From Planctomycetota bacterium (lineage in GTDB: Bacteria; Planctomycetota; UBA1135; GCA-002686595): a stretch of DNA of 32,940 bases. This document shows, piece by piece, positions 23,100 to 30,898 of the stretch. The translations under genes were made by a program, and so were the position numbers. Location of the stretch: positions 1-32,940 of the forward strand of contig JALWOP010000002.1 of assembly GCA_027083445.1 (NCBI GenBank). Reading direction: 5' to 3'. A model generated the notes under the pieces. That model searched no databases. It worked only from the letters and a program-made list of their open reading frames with translations, and was not told the origin of the DNA. Within the stretch, counting starts at the first letter, position 1, and each line of letters opens with the position of its first letter.

Positions 23100-23165
23100 G
23101 GAGGGCGCTCTCCCCCCGAACGGACATGCTAGCCCCTCGCGGAGCCCTTGGCGCAGCGCCTCCCC

Positions 23166-24026
23166 ATGACGACCCCCCCGCAAGCACCGCTCGTACACGC
23201 GCGTGGCCTCGAGAAGACCTTCGGGACGCTCAAGGCCGTCGACGGCCTCGACCTCGATCTGTTCCCCGGGGAGTGTCTGGGGCTTCTGGGGCCCAACGGC
23301 GCGGGCAAGACCACCACCCTGGGCATGCTCGCCACCCTGCTGAAGCCCTCGGGGGGGCAGCTCGAGATCCTCGGTTTGGACCCCAGGGCCGACGCCGCGG
23401 CCATCCGGGCCGGTCTGGGGGTCGTGCCCCAGGAGATCGCCCTCTACGGCGAGCTCAGCGGAGCCGAGAACCTGGCCTTTTTCGGGCGCATGTACGGTCT
23501 GGATGACCCACACCTCCCCCGGCGGGTCGCCTGGGGGTTGCATGCCGCCGGGTTGGCGGATCGGGGAGACGACCTGGTGCGTCACTACTCGGGGGGCATG
23601 AAACGGCGCCTGAACATCGTCGCCGCCCTCCTGCATGAGCCGCGCCTGGTCCTGCTCGACGAGCCGACCGTGGGGGTCGATCCCCAGTCCCGGGGCCACA
23701 TTTTCGAGATGGTCGAGGAACTGCGCCGGGGGGGGCTGACCCTGATCTACACCACCCACCAGCTCGGGGAGGTCGAGCGCCTGTGCGATCGCATTCTGAT
23801 CCTGGATCACGGGCGGGCTCTGGCTGAGGGCACCCTGGCCGAGTTGCGCGCCGGTCTCGAAGAGAGCGGGCCCGCCGAGCTCCGCCTGCCACCGGGAACC
23901 GATCCCGCCGAGGCGGCGCGCATCCTGCGCGAGGGGGGCATTCAGGCCGAGATCGCCGGACCGACTCCGGACCTGGAGGAGGTCTTCCTTTCGCTGACCG
24001 GCCGCGCCCTGAGGGATGAAGCATGA
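23166..24026 (+). CDS. ABC transporter ATP-binding protein
   Basis: ATPase subunit of an ABC-2 type exporter. From the ATG at 23166 it has 286 residues; a TTG six codons upstream is possible. Walker [11 protein letters not shown]-loop VVPQE, signature YSGGMKRR, Walker [14 protein letters not shown] and the H-loop TTHQ are all intact. The C-terminal extension (about 215-286, [11 protein letters not shown]) is typical of drug, polysaccharide or NatA/CcmA-like exporters. Its stop overlaps the permease start as ATGA, so they form one transporter. Substrate is not predictable. Confidence 0.94.
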   Translation: MTTPPQAPLVHARGLEKTFGTLKAVDGLDLDLFPGECLGLLGPNGAGKTTTLGMLATLLKPSGGQLEILGLDPRADAAAIRAGLGVVPQEIALYGELSGAENLAFFGRMYGLDDPHLPRRVAWGLHAAGLADRGDDLVRHYSGGMKRRLNIVAALLHEPRLVLLDEPTVGVDPQSRGHIFEMVEELRRGGLTLIYTTHQLGEVERLCDRILILDHGRALAEGTLAELRAGLEESGPAELRLPPGTDPAEAARILREGGIQAEIAGPTPDLEEVFLSLTGRALRDEA

Positions 24027-25375
24027 TCCTGAAAGATGCCTGGACCGTGGCGCACAAGGACCTGCGTCTGTTCGTGCGCGATCGCAGTGCCCTGGCTCTG
24101 ACCCTGCTCCTGCCCGTCGTCCTGGCGACGGTCTTCGGGGCGGCGATGGGGGCGATGAGCGGAGGCAGCGGAGGGGCGCAGGCCCACGTGGATCTTCTCG
24201 TCGAGGACCGGGATGCTTCGCCGGCCAGTGAGGCGCTCCTTGTGAGCCTCGAGGGAACGGATGCCTTGAACGTCATCCGTGGAGAGGGGTCCCGCCGGGC
24301 GGTGGCCGGTGGAGAGGTGCCGGCAGCCCTGCTCATTCCGAAGGGTTACGGCGAGACTCTGGCGCGGGGCGAGCTGCCCGAACTGCGCCTGTTGCGCGAT
24401 CCCTCCCAGACCCTGGCGGGGCCGGTGATCGCCGGGAGTCTGCTTCCCGTCCTGCTCGAGAAGACCCTGGGCCAGGCCGGTCCGGCCCTCTTGACTCACG
24501 TCCTGGAGGGTTTCGATCTTCCCGGCGATGTCCGCAGCCAGGCCCAGTCGATCCTGAACGAGACCTGGCTGAGCATGGATCGGGTCCTCTCCGAGAGGGG
24601 AGCCCCTAGAGGAGAGGGGGGTGGGGCGAGGGACCCCGCCGGGGGAAGCGGGGTGAACTTTCTGGAAAGGGTGCCCGCCCTGCTCGGCGTCGTTGTCGAG
24701 GAGGTCGCCGGCGGGGGGGCTACGCAGGGGGATTCAGAGGTGGCGCCGAGTGCGGGCGGTTCCCACGCGATCGCCTCCATGGCGGTGATGATGCTCATGT
24801 TCAGCCTCGTCGCGGCGGGGGGGACGCTGCTCGAGGAGCAGGCGACGGGCACGCTCCTGAGGCTCCAACTGGCTCCCGGGGGGGGCTCCTCGATCCTGCT
24901 CGGCAAGCTGCTCAGCATGGGCTGCATCGGGCTGCTCCAGCTTTCGGTGCTTTTCGCCTACGGTCGGGTCGTTTTCGGTGTGCCGATCCTGGCACGGCCG
25001 CTCGCTCTGGGCCTGACCGCTGTTGGCGTCGTCTTCGCGGCTACGGGGCTCGGTCTCCTCTTTGCCACCCTCTGTCGCACGCGCAAGCAACTCGAAGGCC
25101 TCTCGACCCTGGTCATCTTGATCATGAGCGCCGTCGGCGGCGCCTGGTTCCCACGGGAGATCACCCCCGGGTGGTTCCGCCTGGCCGGTCAGTTCACGAT
25201 TACCGCCTACGCCATGGACGCCTTCCACGGTGTGCTCTGGTACGGCAAGGGCCTTCTGCCGACCGCGGAGTTGGGCGGTATTGGAGCCGATGTGGCCATG
25301 CTCTACGCCACTGGAGCCGTCCTGGTCTGGGCCGCGTTCCGCAGCTATCGGCGACGTTTCGAGGGGGCCGGTTGA
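24023..25375 (+). CDS. ABC-2 type transporter permease
   Basis: A 450-residue permease partner of the preceding ATPase. One membrane segment lies near 22-45, then a large extracytoplasmic domain (about 46-250), and five or so membrane segments at about 258-450 (MAVMMLMFSLVAAGGTLLEEQATGTLLRL, LLQLSVLFAYGRVVF, LALGLTAVGVVFAATGLGLLFATL, LSTLVILIMSAVGGAWFP, final segment near 422-440). This layout is the ABC-2 (YhgE/NatB-like) family. The periplasmic domain includes a Gly-rich low-complexity insert near 193-212. It starts inside the ATPase stop codon. Confidence 0.92.
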   Translation: MILKDAWTVAHKDLRLFVRDRSALALTLLLPVVLATVFGAAMGAMSGGSGGAQAHVDLLVEDRDASPASEALLVSLEGTDALNVIRGEGSRRAVAGGEVPAALLIPKGYGETLARGELPELRLLRDPSQTLAGPVIAGSLLPVLLEKTLGQAGPALLTHVLEGFDLPGDVRSQAQSILNETWLSMDRVLSERGAPRGEGGGARDPAGGSGVNFLERVPALLGVVVEEVAGGGATQGDSEVAPSAGGSHAIASMAVMMLMFSLVAAGGTLLEEQATGTLLRLQLAPGGGSSILLGKLLSMGCIGLLQLSVLFAYGRVVFGVPILARPLALGLTAVGVVFAATGLGLLFATLCRTRKQLEGLSTLVILIMSAVGGAWFPREITPGWFRLAGQFTITAYAMDAFHGVLWYGKGLLPTAELGGIGADVAMLYATGAVLVWAAFRSYRRRFEGAG

Positions 25376-25419
25376 ACCACCGAGGCCGCCACCGGGGAGG
25401 ATGGGGGTAGACTATCCCC

Positions 25420-25617
25420 ATGGGCCAGGACTACAGGCGACCCCATGACCACCTGGTCGAGCCCCTTTTCGGCGCTCTCGAGGTGCCGAGCCGGCGGGAT
25501 GTCTCCCTCCCGGCAGCGGAGGGGCGGCGCGGCACGTCCCTCCGGGGCTGGGTGGCTCTGGGACTGGTCCTCGGCTTGGTCTTGGGTTTGGGCCTGCTGC
25601 TTTTCGCCCGGCACTAG
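25420..25617 (+). CDS. Small single-span membrane protein
   Basis: A 65-residue protein with a soluble charged N-terminus (1-42) and one C-terminal hydrophobic helix at about 44-62 (WVALGLVLGLVLGLGLLLF). No family is recognised. It lies 44 bases after the ABC permease in the same direction and could be an accessory of the exporter. There is no well-placed Shine-Dalgarno site; TAGACT (25408-25413) six bases before the ATG looks like a -10, which would give a leaderless message. Coding status is moderately supported by the clean hydrophobic helix. Confidence 0.6.
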   Translation: MGQDYRRPHDHLVEPLFGALEVPSRRDVSLPAAEGRRGTSLRGWVALGLVLGLVLGLGLLLFARH

Positions 25618-25639
25618 CCGGATCGCCTGAGCCTGGGGG

Positions 25640-26827
25640 TCAGGCCCTGGGGAACTCGCCTAGGCGCGGATCGACCAGGCGGGCGGCCTCGGCCTGCGCG
25701 AAGCGGTCGGTCATGCCTGCCAGGTAGTCGCAGATCGCCCGGGGAAGGCCCACCTCTTCCGCCCATTCCCGGTACCAGACGGGGAGCTCCTCTGGGGCCT
25801 TGCCATAGGCCTCGAAGAGGGCTTGCAGGACCTGGTGGGCGTAGTCGCGGAAGCGCGTCAGGTGTTCGTGCCGATAGAAGTGGTGGCTCAGGAAGCGCTG
25901 GAGCTGGGCGACCCGGGGGGCCAGCGCGGATCCATGTCCGATCAAGACCCGATCCGCGTCCTGGACCTGCGCCGTCGAGTGCACCCCGGCCGCTGCGATG
26001 CGGGCAGAGGACGACTCGACCAGATCCAGGATGCAGGTTCCGATCAACTCGTTGGCGATGCGCTGAACCCGCAGCTTGGGGTCGCTGCTCCGCCTGAGGC
26101 CGGGGTGGCGCTCCTCGACCCGTTCGGCACACTCCCGCCACAGGTCGCACTCCGCTTCCAGTTCCGTTTCGAGGAACATCCCGGCTAGGAGGCCGTCTTC
26201 CAGGTCATGCTTGTCGTACGCAGTCGAATCGGCGAGGTCGACCACCTGGGCTTCGAGGAGGGGACGCTTCGGCCGTGGAGCCAACTCCGCGGGCCAATCC
26301 TCACCGGCTTCGTGCTTGAGCAGGGATTCGCGCAGCTCGCGGGTCAGGTTGAGTCCGGGATAGGCTGGACTCCGGCGCTCGAGGCGGTCGACGACGCGCA
26401 GCACCTGTCGATTGTGACGAAAGCCGCCGTGGCCCCGCATGCACTCGTCCAGGGCCCATTCTCCGCGGTGTCCGAAGGGGGGATGTCCGATGTCGTGGGC
26501 CAGCGCCAGGGCTTCGCAGAGGGGTTCGCAGAGGCGTAGAGCCGTGCTCACGCTGCGGGCGACCTGGCAGACCTCGAGGGAGTGGGAGAGCCGCGTACGG
26601 TAGGGGTCACCCTGGGAGTTGACGAAGACCTGGGTCTTGTACATCAGACGCCGAAAGGCGGTGCAGTGGGTGATCCGGTCTCGGTCGCGCTCGAAGACGG
26701 TGCGCAGGTCGTCTTCTTTTTCCGGGTAGACACGGCCACGGGAGTCGGCGCTGTGCATGGCATAGGGGGCCAGCTCCAGCGCCTCCCGCCTTTCCTTGTC
26801 CGCGCGCGTCCAAAGCTTCGCCTTCAT
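25640..26827 (-). CDS. dgt: dGTPase-like HD-domain dNTP triphosphohydrolase
   Basis: Hydrolyses dNTPs to the nucleoside and triphosphate, controlling the DNA precursor pool. The 395-residue protein has the HD metal site: H82 (RTRLSHSLEV), H111-D112 (LAHDIGHPPFGH), and D200 (DLADSTAYDKHD). The N-terminal YPEKEDDLRTVFERDRDRITHCTAFRRLMYKTQVF is a strong family signature. The length suits the dGTPase type 2 subfamily (about 370-430). It ends 22 bases from the small membrane-protein gene (convergent) and is divergent from the methyltransferase. Confidence 0.94.
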   Translation of the reverse strand: MKAKLWTRADKERREALELAPYAMHSADSRGRVYPEKEDDLRTVFERDRDRITHCTAFRRLMYKTQVFVNSQGDPYRTRLSHSLEVCQVARSVSTALRLCEPLCEALALAHDIGHPPFGHRGEWALDECMRGHGGFRHNRQVLRVVDRLERRSPAYPGLNLTRELRESLLKHEAGEDWPAELAPRPKRPLLEAQVVDLADSTAYDKHDLEDGLLAGMFLETELEAECDLWRECAERVEERHPGLRRSSDPKLRVQRIANELIGTCILDLVESSSARIAAAGVHSTAQVQDADRVLIGHGSALAPRVAQLQRFLSHHFYRHEHLTRFRDYAHQVLQALFEAYGKAPEELPVWYREWAEEVGLPRAICDYLAGMTDRFAQAEAARLVDPRLGEFPRA

Positions 26828-26963
26828 CGGCTTTGGGACAGGGCGCGGGGAGGGCGGTGGCGTTCGAGGCTCGATTTTCGGGCACGCATCGGCCGGGAAG
26901 TCTACGTTCTTGGCATGGATCCGAGCACGAGTAGCACGTCGGCGTCGTGGAGAGGTCGCTCCC

Positions 26964-27701
26964 GTGGCTGAAGAGCCCTGGTACGTCTCCGCCTTCGGAA
27001 GCGACTACCCCGAGGTCTACGCCCACCGGGACCTGGAATCCGCGCGGCAGGAGGTCCGACACCTCTTGCGAGCGGGGGTCGCAGGGCGCGTCCTGGACCT
27101 GTGCTGCGGCTTCGGACGCCACTCCCTGGCCCTGGCGGAGGCGGGGGTCGATGTGTTTGGGATCGACCTATCCCCCCAGCTCCTCGAACGTGCGCGCGAC
27201 CTGGCGGGTGCTGCCCCGCTCGAGGGGCGCCTGGGGAGGGCCGATGCGCGCCGGCTCCCCTTCCAGGACGGGACCTTCGACGCCTTGGTCAACCTCTTCT
27301 CCTCCTTCGGCTACTTCGGCGAGGAGGGGGACGGCCGGGTCCTGGACGAGATCGCGCGGGTCGTGCGCCCGGGTGGGCGGGTCGTCCTCGACCTCATGAA
27401 CCCCGACCGGATCCGCGCGGCCCTGGTGCCTCACTCGACCCGCGAGACCGCAGCCGGACGGCTCGAGGAGAGCCGGGTCCTGCGCGATGGGGGGCGGCGG
27501 GTGACCAAGCGCGTGCGGCTCGTCCCTCCGGACGGGGCCGTACGGGAGTGGCACGAGGACGTCCGCATGTACGAGCCGGACGAGCTCGAGGCCCTGACCG
27601 CGGCCCGGGGGCTCGAGCGGCTCTACGTCGAAGGCGACTTTGACGGTACGCCCTTCGGCCCGGCCGCTCCCCGCCAGCTCCTACACCTGCGGCGACGTTG
27701 A
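26964..27701 (+). CDS. Class I SAM-dependent methyltransferase
   Basis: A 245-residue methyltransferase with the Rossmann SAM fold: motif I VLDLCCGFGRHS (43-54), acidic D68 at the end of strand 2 (VFGIDLSP), motif II-like RADARRLPF followed by FDALVNLFSSFGYF, and RVVRPGGRVVLDLM. The substrate is unknown. I chose the GTG at 26964, which has GGAGAGG eight bases before it; the frame is open to 26796 but the extra part overlaps dgt antisense. A 7-bp hairpin begins at its stop codon. It has its own direction, divergent from dgt. Confidence 0.88.
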   Translation: MAEEPWYVSAFGSDYPEVYAHRDLESARQEVRHLLRAGVAGRVLDLCCGFGRHSLALAEAGVDVFGIDLSPQLLERARDLAGAAPLEGRLGRADARRLPFQDGTFDALVNLFSSFGYFGEEGDGRVLDEIARVVRPGGRVVLDLMNPDRIRAALVPHSTRETAAGRLEESRVLRDGGRRVTKRVRLVPPDGAVREWHEDVRMYEPDELEALTAARGLERLYVEGDFDGTPFGPAAPRQLLHLRRR

Positions 27702-27718
27702 GGGAGGTTTGCTCCCTC
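27700..27718 (+). terminator. Hairpin at the end of the methyltransferase gene
   Basis: GAGGGAG (27700-27706) pairs with CTCCCTC (27712-27718); the loop is GTTTG. A second, weaker hairpin (GCCCCG 27721-27726 with CGGGGC 27736-27741) follows. No T-tract. A TATACT at 27747-27752 just after could be the -10 of the acyl-CoA dehydrogenase gene, but no -35 was found. Confidence 0.5.
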
Positions 27719-27785
27719 GGGCCCCGACTCCGGGCCGGGGCGTGCCTATACTGCCCGGCTCGAAGCCAGAGAGGAAGAGCCCCCC

Positions 27786-29033
27786 ATGACGCAGCAGAAC
27801 ATCGTCTTCAGCGAGAAAGCCCTCGAGCTTCAGGCCAAAGCGCGCGAAATCGCGGACACCTACGTCAGACCCGCGGCGGCCAAGTTCGACAAGGCCCAGG
27901 AGTACAACTACGACGCGGCGCGGGCAGTGGCCGAGGCGGGCCTCTTTCGCACCTTCATCCCCGAGGAGTACGGCGGGTATGGGGCCGGGGTTCTGGCCCT
28001 CGCCCTCGTCGCCGAGGAGCTGGCCAAGGCGGATTCCGGTTTCGGAGTAGCCTTCGCGGTCAACGCCCTGGGATCCTTCCCGATCATCCTGGGCGGCACC
28101 GAGGAGCAGAAGAAACACTGGTTGCCGCAGGTGGCCGCGGGCGAGAAGTTCGTCGCCTTCTGCCTCTCGGAGAAGTTTGCCGGTTCGGATGCGGGCGGGC
28201 TCTCCGTGCGTGCCTTCGAAGACGGGGATGACTACGTCATCTGCGGCGAGAAGAAGTGGACCACCAACGGGGGAGTCGCCGATATCTACTCGGTCTTCTG
28301 CGTAACCGACCCGACCTCCAAGTCGCGGCGTATCAGCGCTCTAGTGGTCGAGAAGGGCACTCCGGGTTTCGAGGTCAAGAAGGTCGAGGACAAGATGGGC
28401 ATCCGCTGTGTGCCCGTTGTCGAGACCCACTTCGATCACGTACGCGTCCCCAAGGCCAACCTGATCGGTGGCCGGCCCGGGGTGGGCTTCAAGCACGCCA
28501 TGATGACCCTCGACTACGCTCGACCGGGTGTCGCGGCCCAGGCGGTGGGCGCCTGTCAGGGGGCTCTCGATCTCGCCAACGTCTACTCCAACCGTCGCCA
28601 GCAGTTCGGTGTACCGATCTCCAAGCACGAGATGGTCCAGAAGATGATGGCCGACATGGCGATGAAGACCGAGGCGGCCCGGCAGCTCGTCTATGCCGCC
28701 GCGGCGGGGATCGACGCCGTGGGTCCCTGCCCGGTCAACTCCAAGATGGCGGCCATGGCCAAGTGCTTCGCCACCGACATGGCGATGGAGGTCGCCACGG
28801 ACGCGGTGCAGGTCTTCGGGGGCTACGGCTTCATGGAGGACTACCCCATCGCCAAGTTCTTCCGGGATGCCAAGATCCTGCAGATCTACGAGGGCACCAA
28901 CCAGATCCAGCGTCTGGTGATCGCGCGCCACCTGGTGCGGGAGTGCTCCGAGCTGGATCACCTGCAGGAGTACATCCCGACCGAGGTGCAGGAGCCCTAC
29001 CTGGAAGAGGGCGAGGCAGCCCAAAAGGCCTGA
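27786..29033 (+). CDS. Acyl-CoA dehydrogenase
   Basis: FAD flavoenzyme that oxidises acyl-CoA to enoyl-CoA, passing electrons to ETF. The 415-residue protein has the N-terminal helical domain, the beta domain with FCLSEKFAGSDAGGLSVRA (FAD contact region) and KKWTTNGGVADIYSVF, and the C-terminal helical domain with YSNRRQQFGVPI, VQVFGGYGFMEDYPIAKFFRDAKILQIYEGTNQIQR. The catalytic Glu is E369 in IYEGTNQ. Chain length or substrate type is not clear. GAGGAAGAG lies before the ATG. A long noncoding region follows before the sigma factor gene. Confidence 0.95.
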   Translation: MTQQNIVFSEKALELQAKAREIADTYVRPAAAKFDKAQEYNYDAARAVAEAGLFRTFIPEEYGGYGAGVLALALVAEELAKADSGFGVAFAVNALGSFPIILGGTEEQKKHWLPQVAAGEKFVAFCLSEKFAGSDAGGLSVRAFEDGDDYVICGEKKWTTNGGVADIYSVFCVTDPTSKSRRISALVVEKGTPGFEVKKVEDKMGIRCVPVVETHFDHVRVPKANLIGGRPGVGFKHAMMTLDYARPGVAAQAVGACQGALDLANVYSNRRQQFGVPISKHEMVQKMMADMAMKTEAARQLVYAAAAGIDAVGPCPVNSKMAAMAKCFATDMAMEVATDAVQVFGGYGFMEDYPIAKFFRDAKILQIYEGTNQIQRLVIARHLVRECSELDHLQEYIPTEVQEPYLEEGEAAQKA

Positions 29034-29495
29034 CGTATCGGGTCTAGGGGGCGGTCTAGGACGGGTGGCCCCGCGCTAGATCGATCCGGGCCTGCGCGCC
29101 TAATCCGGCCACCCTCAAGGGGTTACGGAGTCATTACCCAATCTGGGGCATGCGCCTCGTAGGTGGGGAGACGACGCCTCGGGGCGCGAAACCCTCGCCT
29201 TGGCGGAAGGTTTTTCGTTCCGGGTCGTCAGAAACCGTATCGGATGGGTTCGGCTCTCAGGTTGGGTCGGCTCTAGGGGTGGGACCCGGCAGAGTCCCTA
29301 CGCCCGCCTGGGGTAATCCCCCGGGCAGGTTGCCCCATAACGAGCCATCCACCCCGTCGCGCTCACCCGGTCCCTCGCAGGGGGGTCTCCCCGACCCCTC
29401 GCTCCGCGCGAGGTCGCACGCAAGGCAGGAAGCAACAGGGGCCGCCCTGGCCGGGGAGCCGGGCTCGCCCCAGCCCTCACTAGGGGGCATCCAAG
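29034..29495 (+). other. 462-base noncoding region upstream of the sigma factor gene; structured
   Basis: No supported protein gene is present. It contains several potential hairpins on the plus strand: GGGAC/GTCCC (29281-29298), GCCTGGGG paired across TAAT (29306-29326), and a 9-bp stem with a CC bulge closed by CGAC/GTCG (about 29391-29415). The segment after 29415 (CACGCAAGGCAGGAAGCAAC) is reminiscent of conserved RNA loops but matches no family I know. AGGGGG near 29483 is the probable ribosome binding site of the sigma factor. No clear promoter was seen. Confidence 0.5.
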
Positions 29496-30647
29496 ATGAA
29501 ACAACGCCTCGAAACCTATTCCACCCTCGATCGACTCCTCGACCCCCTGGCCGAGCAGCCGGAGACCTTCGCCGAGAAGGCCCGCGCCCTGGCGAGGCGC
29601 TGGAACACCGAGGGCATCGATCTTGACGTTCCGGGACCGGAGAGCCGGCGGGGGACGCCCCAGTTGCCTCGACCCGGCGGAGTCGCTTCGATCGAGGAGC
29701 AACTGCGAGCCGAGATCGAAGCTATCGAACGCCAGGACCGGGAAGAGGAAGCCCGCCTCGCCCGGCGCATCGAGTTCGCGCGCTACCGCCTCGAACTGGC
29801 CCTGGAGGAACACGGCCTCGACGAGGATGATCTCGTGGGCCAGGTCGCCTACGACCTGACCAACCATCGGGGTGAGGTCGAGCCCGAGTGCAAGCTCCCC
29901 GGCGACATCTGCAAGCGCTGGTTCGAACTGCACGCCCTGCGTACCGAGTTGGTCGAGCGCAACCTGTACCTGGTTCTGATCAATGTCGAACGCTACGCCC
30001 ACCTCGGCGTCTCCCGCCTCGATCTGATCCAGGAGGGGTCGGCGAGCCTCTTCCGGGCCGTGGACGGCTTCGACTGGCGGCGTGGGTTGCTCTTCCGCAC
30101 CTATGCCGTCCACTGGCTGAACCAGGCCTTCCGCAGTTACCTCTACAACACGGGCCAGACCGTGCGCGTGCCCGTCTATCTGCAAAAGGCCCAGAAGCAC
30201 GTGCGCATGGCGATCGAGCGTCTGGGCAACCCGAGCGCCACCGCCGAGGAGATCGCAGCGGAGTCCGGTCTGGGGCTGCACCTGGTCGAGAGTGCCCTTG
30301 CCGCCCGGCGCAGTATCCTCTCGATGGACAGTCCCCTCGGGGTGGGAGAGGACGGCAGCGGCCTCGCGGACCTGCTCGGGGACGAGGATTCCGGGGAGAT
30401 GTACTCCACCGCGATGGAGGACGGCAGCCTCGAAGAGGGGCTCGGAGCCGCCCTGGAGCGCCTCTCGGATCGGGAGCGCTATGTCGTGGAGATGCGTTTC
30501 GGCGTGAACCGTCCCCGGGAGCACACCCTCTCCGAGGTGGCCAAGGAACTCGGCGTCAGCCTCGAGCGGGTGCGTCAGATCCAGGTCAGGGCGATCAACA
30601 AGATGCGTACGCCCACCCTGCGCAAGGCGGTCGATCCCTTCCTGTAG
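29496..30647 (+). CDS. Divergent sigma-70 family RNA polymerase sigma factor
   Basis: A 383-residue sigma factor. The first 150 residues are a charged, helical region unlike RpoD region 1.1. Sigma region 2 is at about 152-222 (ELVERNLYLVLINVERYAHLG, then RLDLIQEGSASLFRAVDGFDWRRG and FRTYAVHWLNQAF), region 3 at about 231-300, and region 4 at about 317-372 (LSDRERYVVEMRFG and the helix-turn-helix LSEVAKELGVSLERVRQIQ). In region 2 the RpoD tryptophan pair is His206-Trp207, and the -10-contacting Thr of RpoD is Arg213, so its promoters probably differ from the standard. It is not an ECF factor, as region 3 is present. Its long leader suggests post-transcriptional control. Confidence 0.9.
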   Translation: MKQRLETYSTLDRLLDPLAEQPETFAEKARALARRWNTEGIDLDVPGPESRRGTPQLPRPGGVASIEEQLRAEIEAIERQDREEEARLARRIEFARYRLELALEEHGLDEDDLVGQVAYDLTNHRGEVEPECKLPGDICKRWFELHALRTELVERNLYLVLINVERYAHLGVSRLDLIQEGSASLFRAVDGFDWRRGLLFRTYAVHWLNQAFRSYLYNTGQTVRVPVYLQKAQKHVRMAIERLGNPSATAEEIAAESGLGLHLVESALAARRSILSMDSPLGVGEDGSGLADLLGDEDSGEMYSTAMEDGSLEEGLGAALERLSDRERYVVEMRFGVNRPREHTLSEVAKELGVSLERVRQIQVRAINKMRTPTLRKAVDPFL

Positions 30648-30898
30648 AGCGATCCAACCGAATCCGCTGCGCCCCCAGAAGGACTCCAAGCAGGACTCCG
30701 TGGAGGACTCCCGAAGTGGAGCATCCCCCACGGGGCGCCTGCGGGTGGGGCGAGCACGAGTCCCTTGGCCCTGCCGATTCCAGTCGTGCCGACATTCGGG
30801 GGGGGCTACCGACTCCTTTCAAACCCCTCCCCCTGGGGAAGGAGTGATTTCCTGATAGGATCGGGAGCGGACGGACCTGGCGCAGGATTGGAGATCGG
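30648..30898. other. Intergenic region between sigma factor and lipoprotein genes
   Basis: Besides the GGACTCC repeats it contains a 6-bp stem CCCCAC/GTGGGG (30726-30731, 30745-30750) that might end the sigma transcript, and TAGGAT (30856-30861), a possible -10 for the lipoprotein gene with no visible -35. Confidence 0.4.
30681..30711. repeat. Three GGACTCC repeats with 12-bp period
   Basis: GGACTCC occurs at 30681-30687, 30693-30699 and 30705-30711, exactly 12 bases apart, starting 34 bases after the sigma factor stop. Intervening bases vary. Confidence 0.8.

Noticed and set aside
29401-29445. Possible signal recognition particle RNA (segment with AGGCAGGAAGCA)
   Set aside because: It resembles the SRP RNA loop superficially, but the apical stem and GGAA-type tetraloop between the conserved CAGG and AGCAG are missing.
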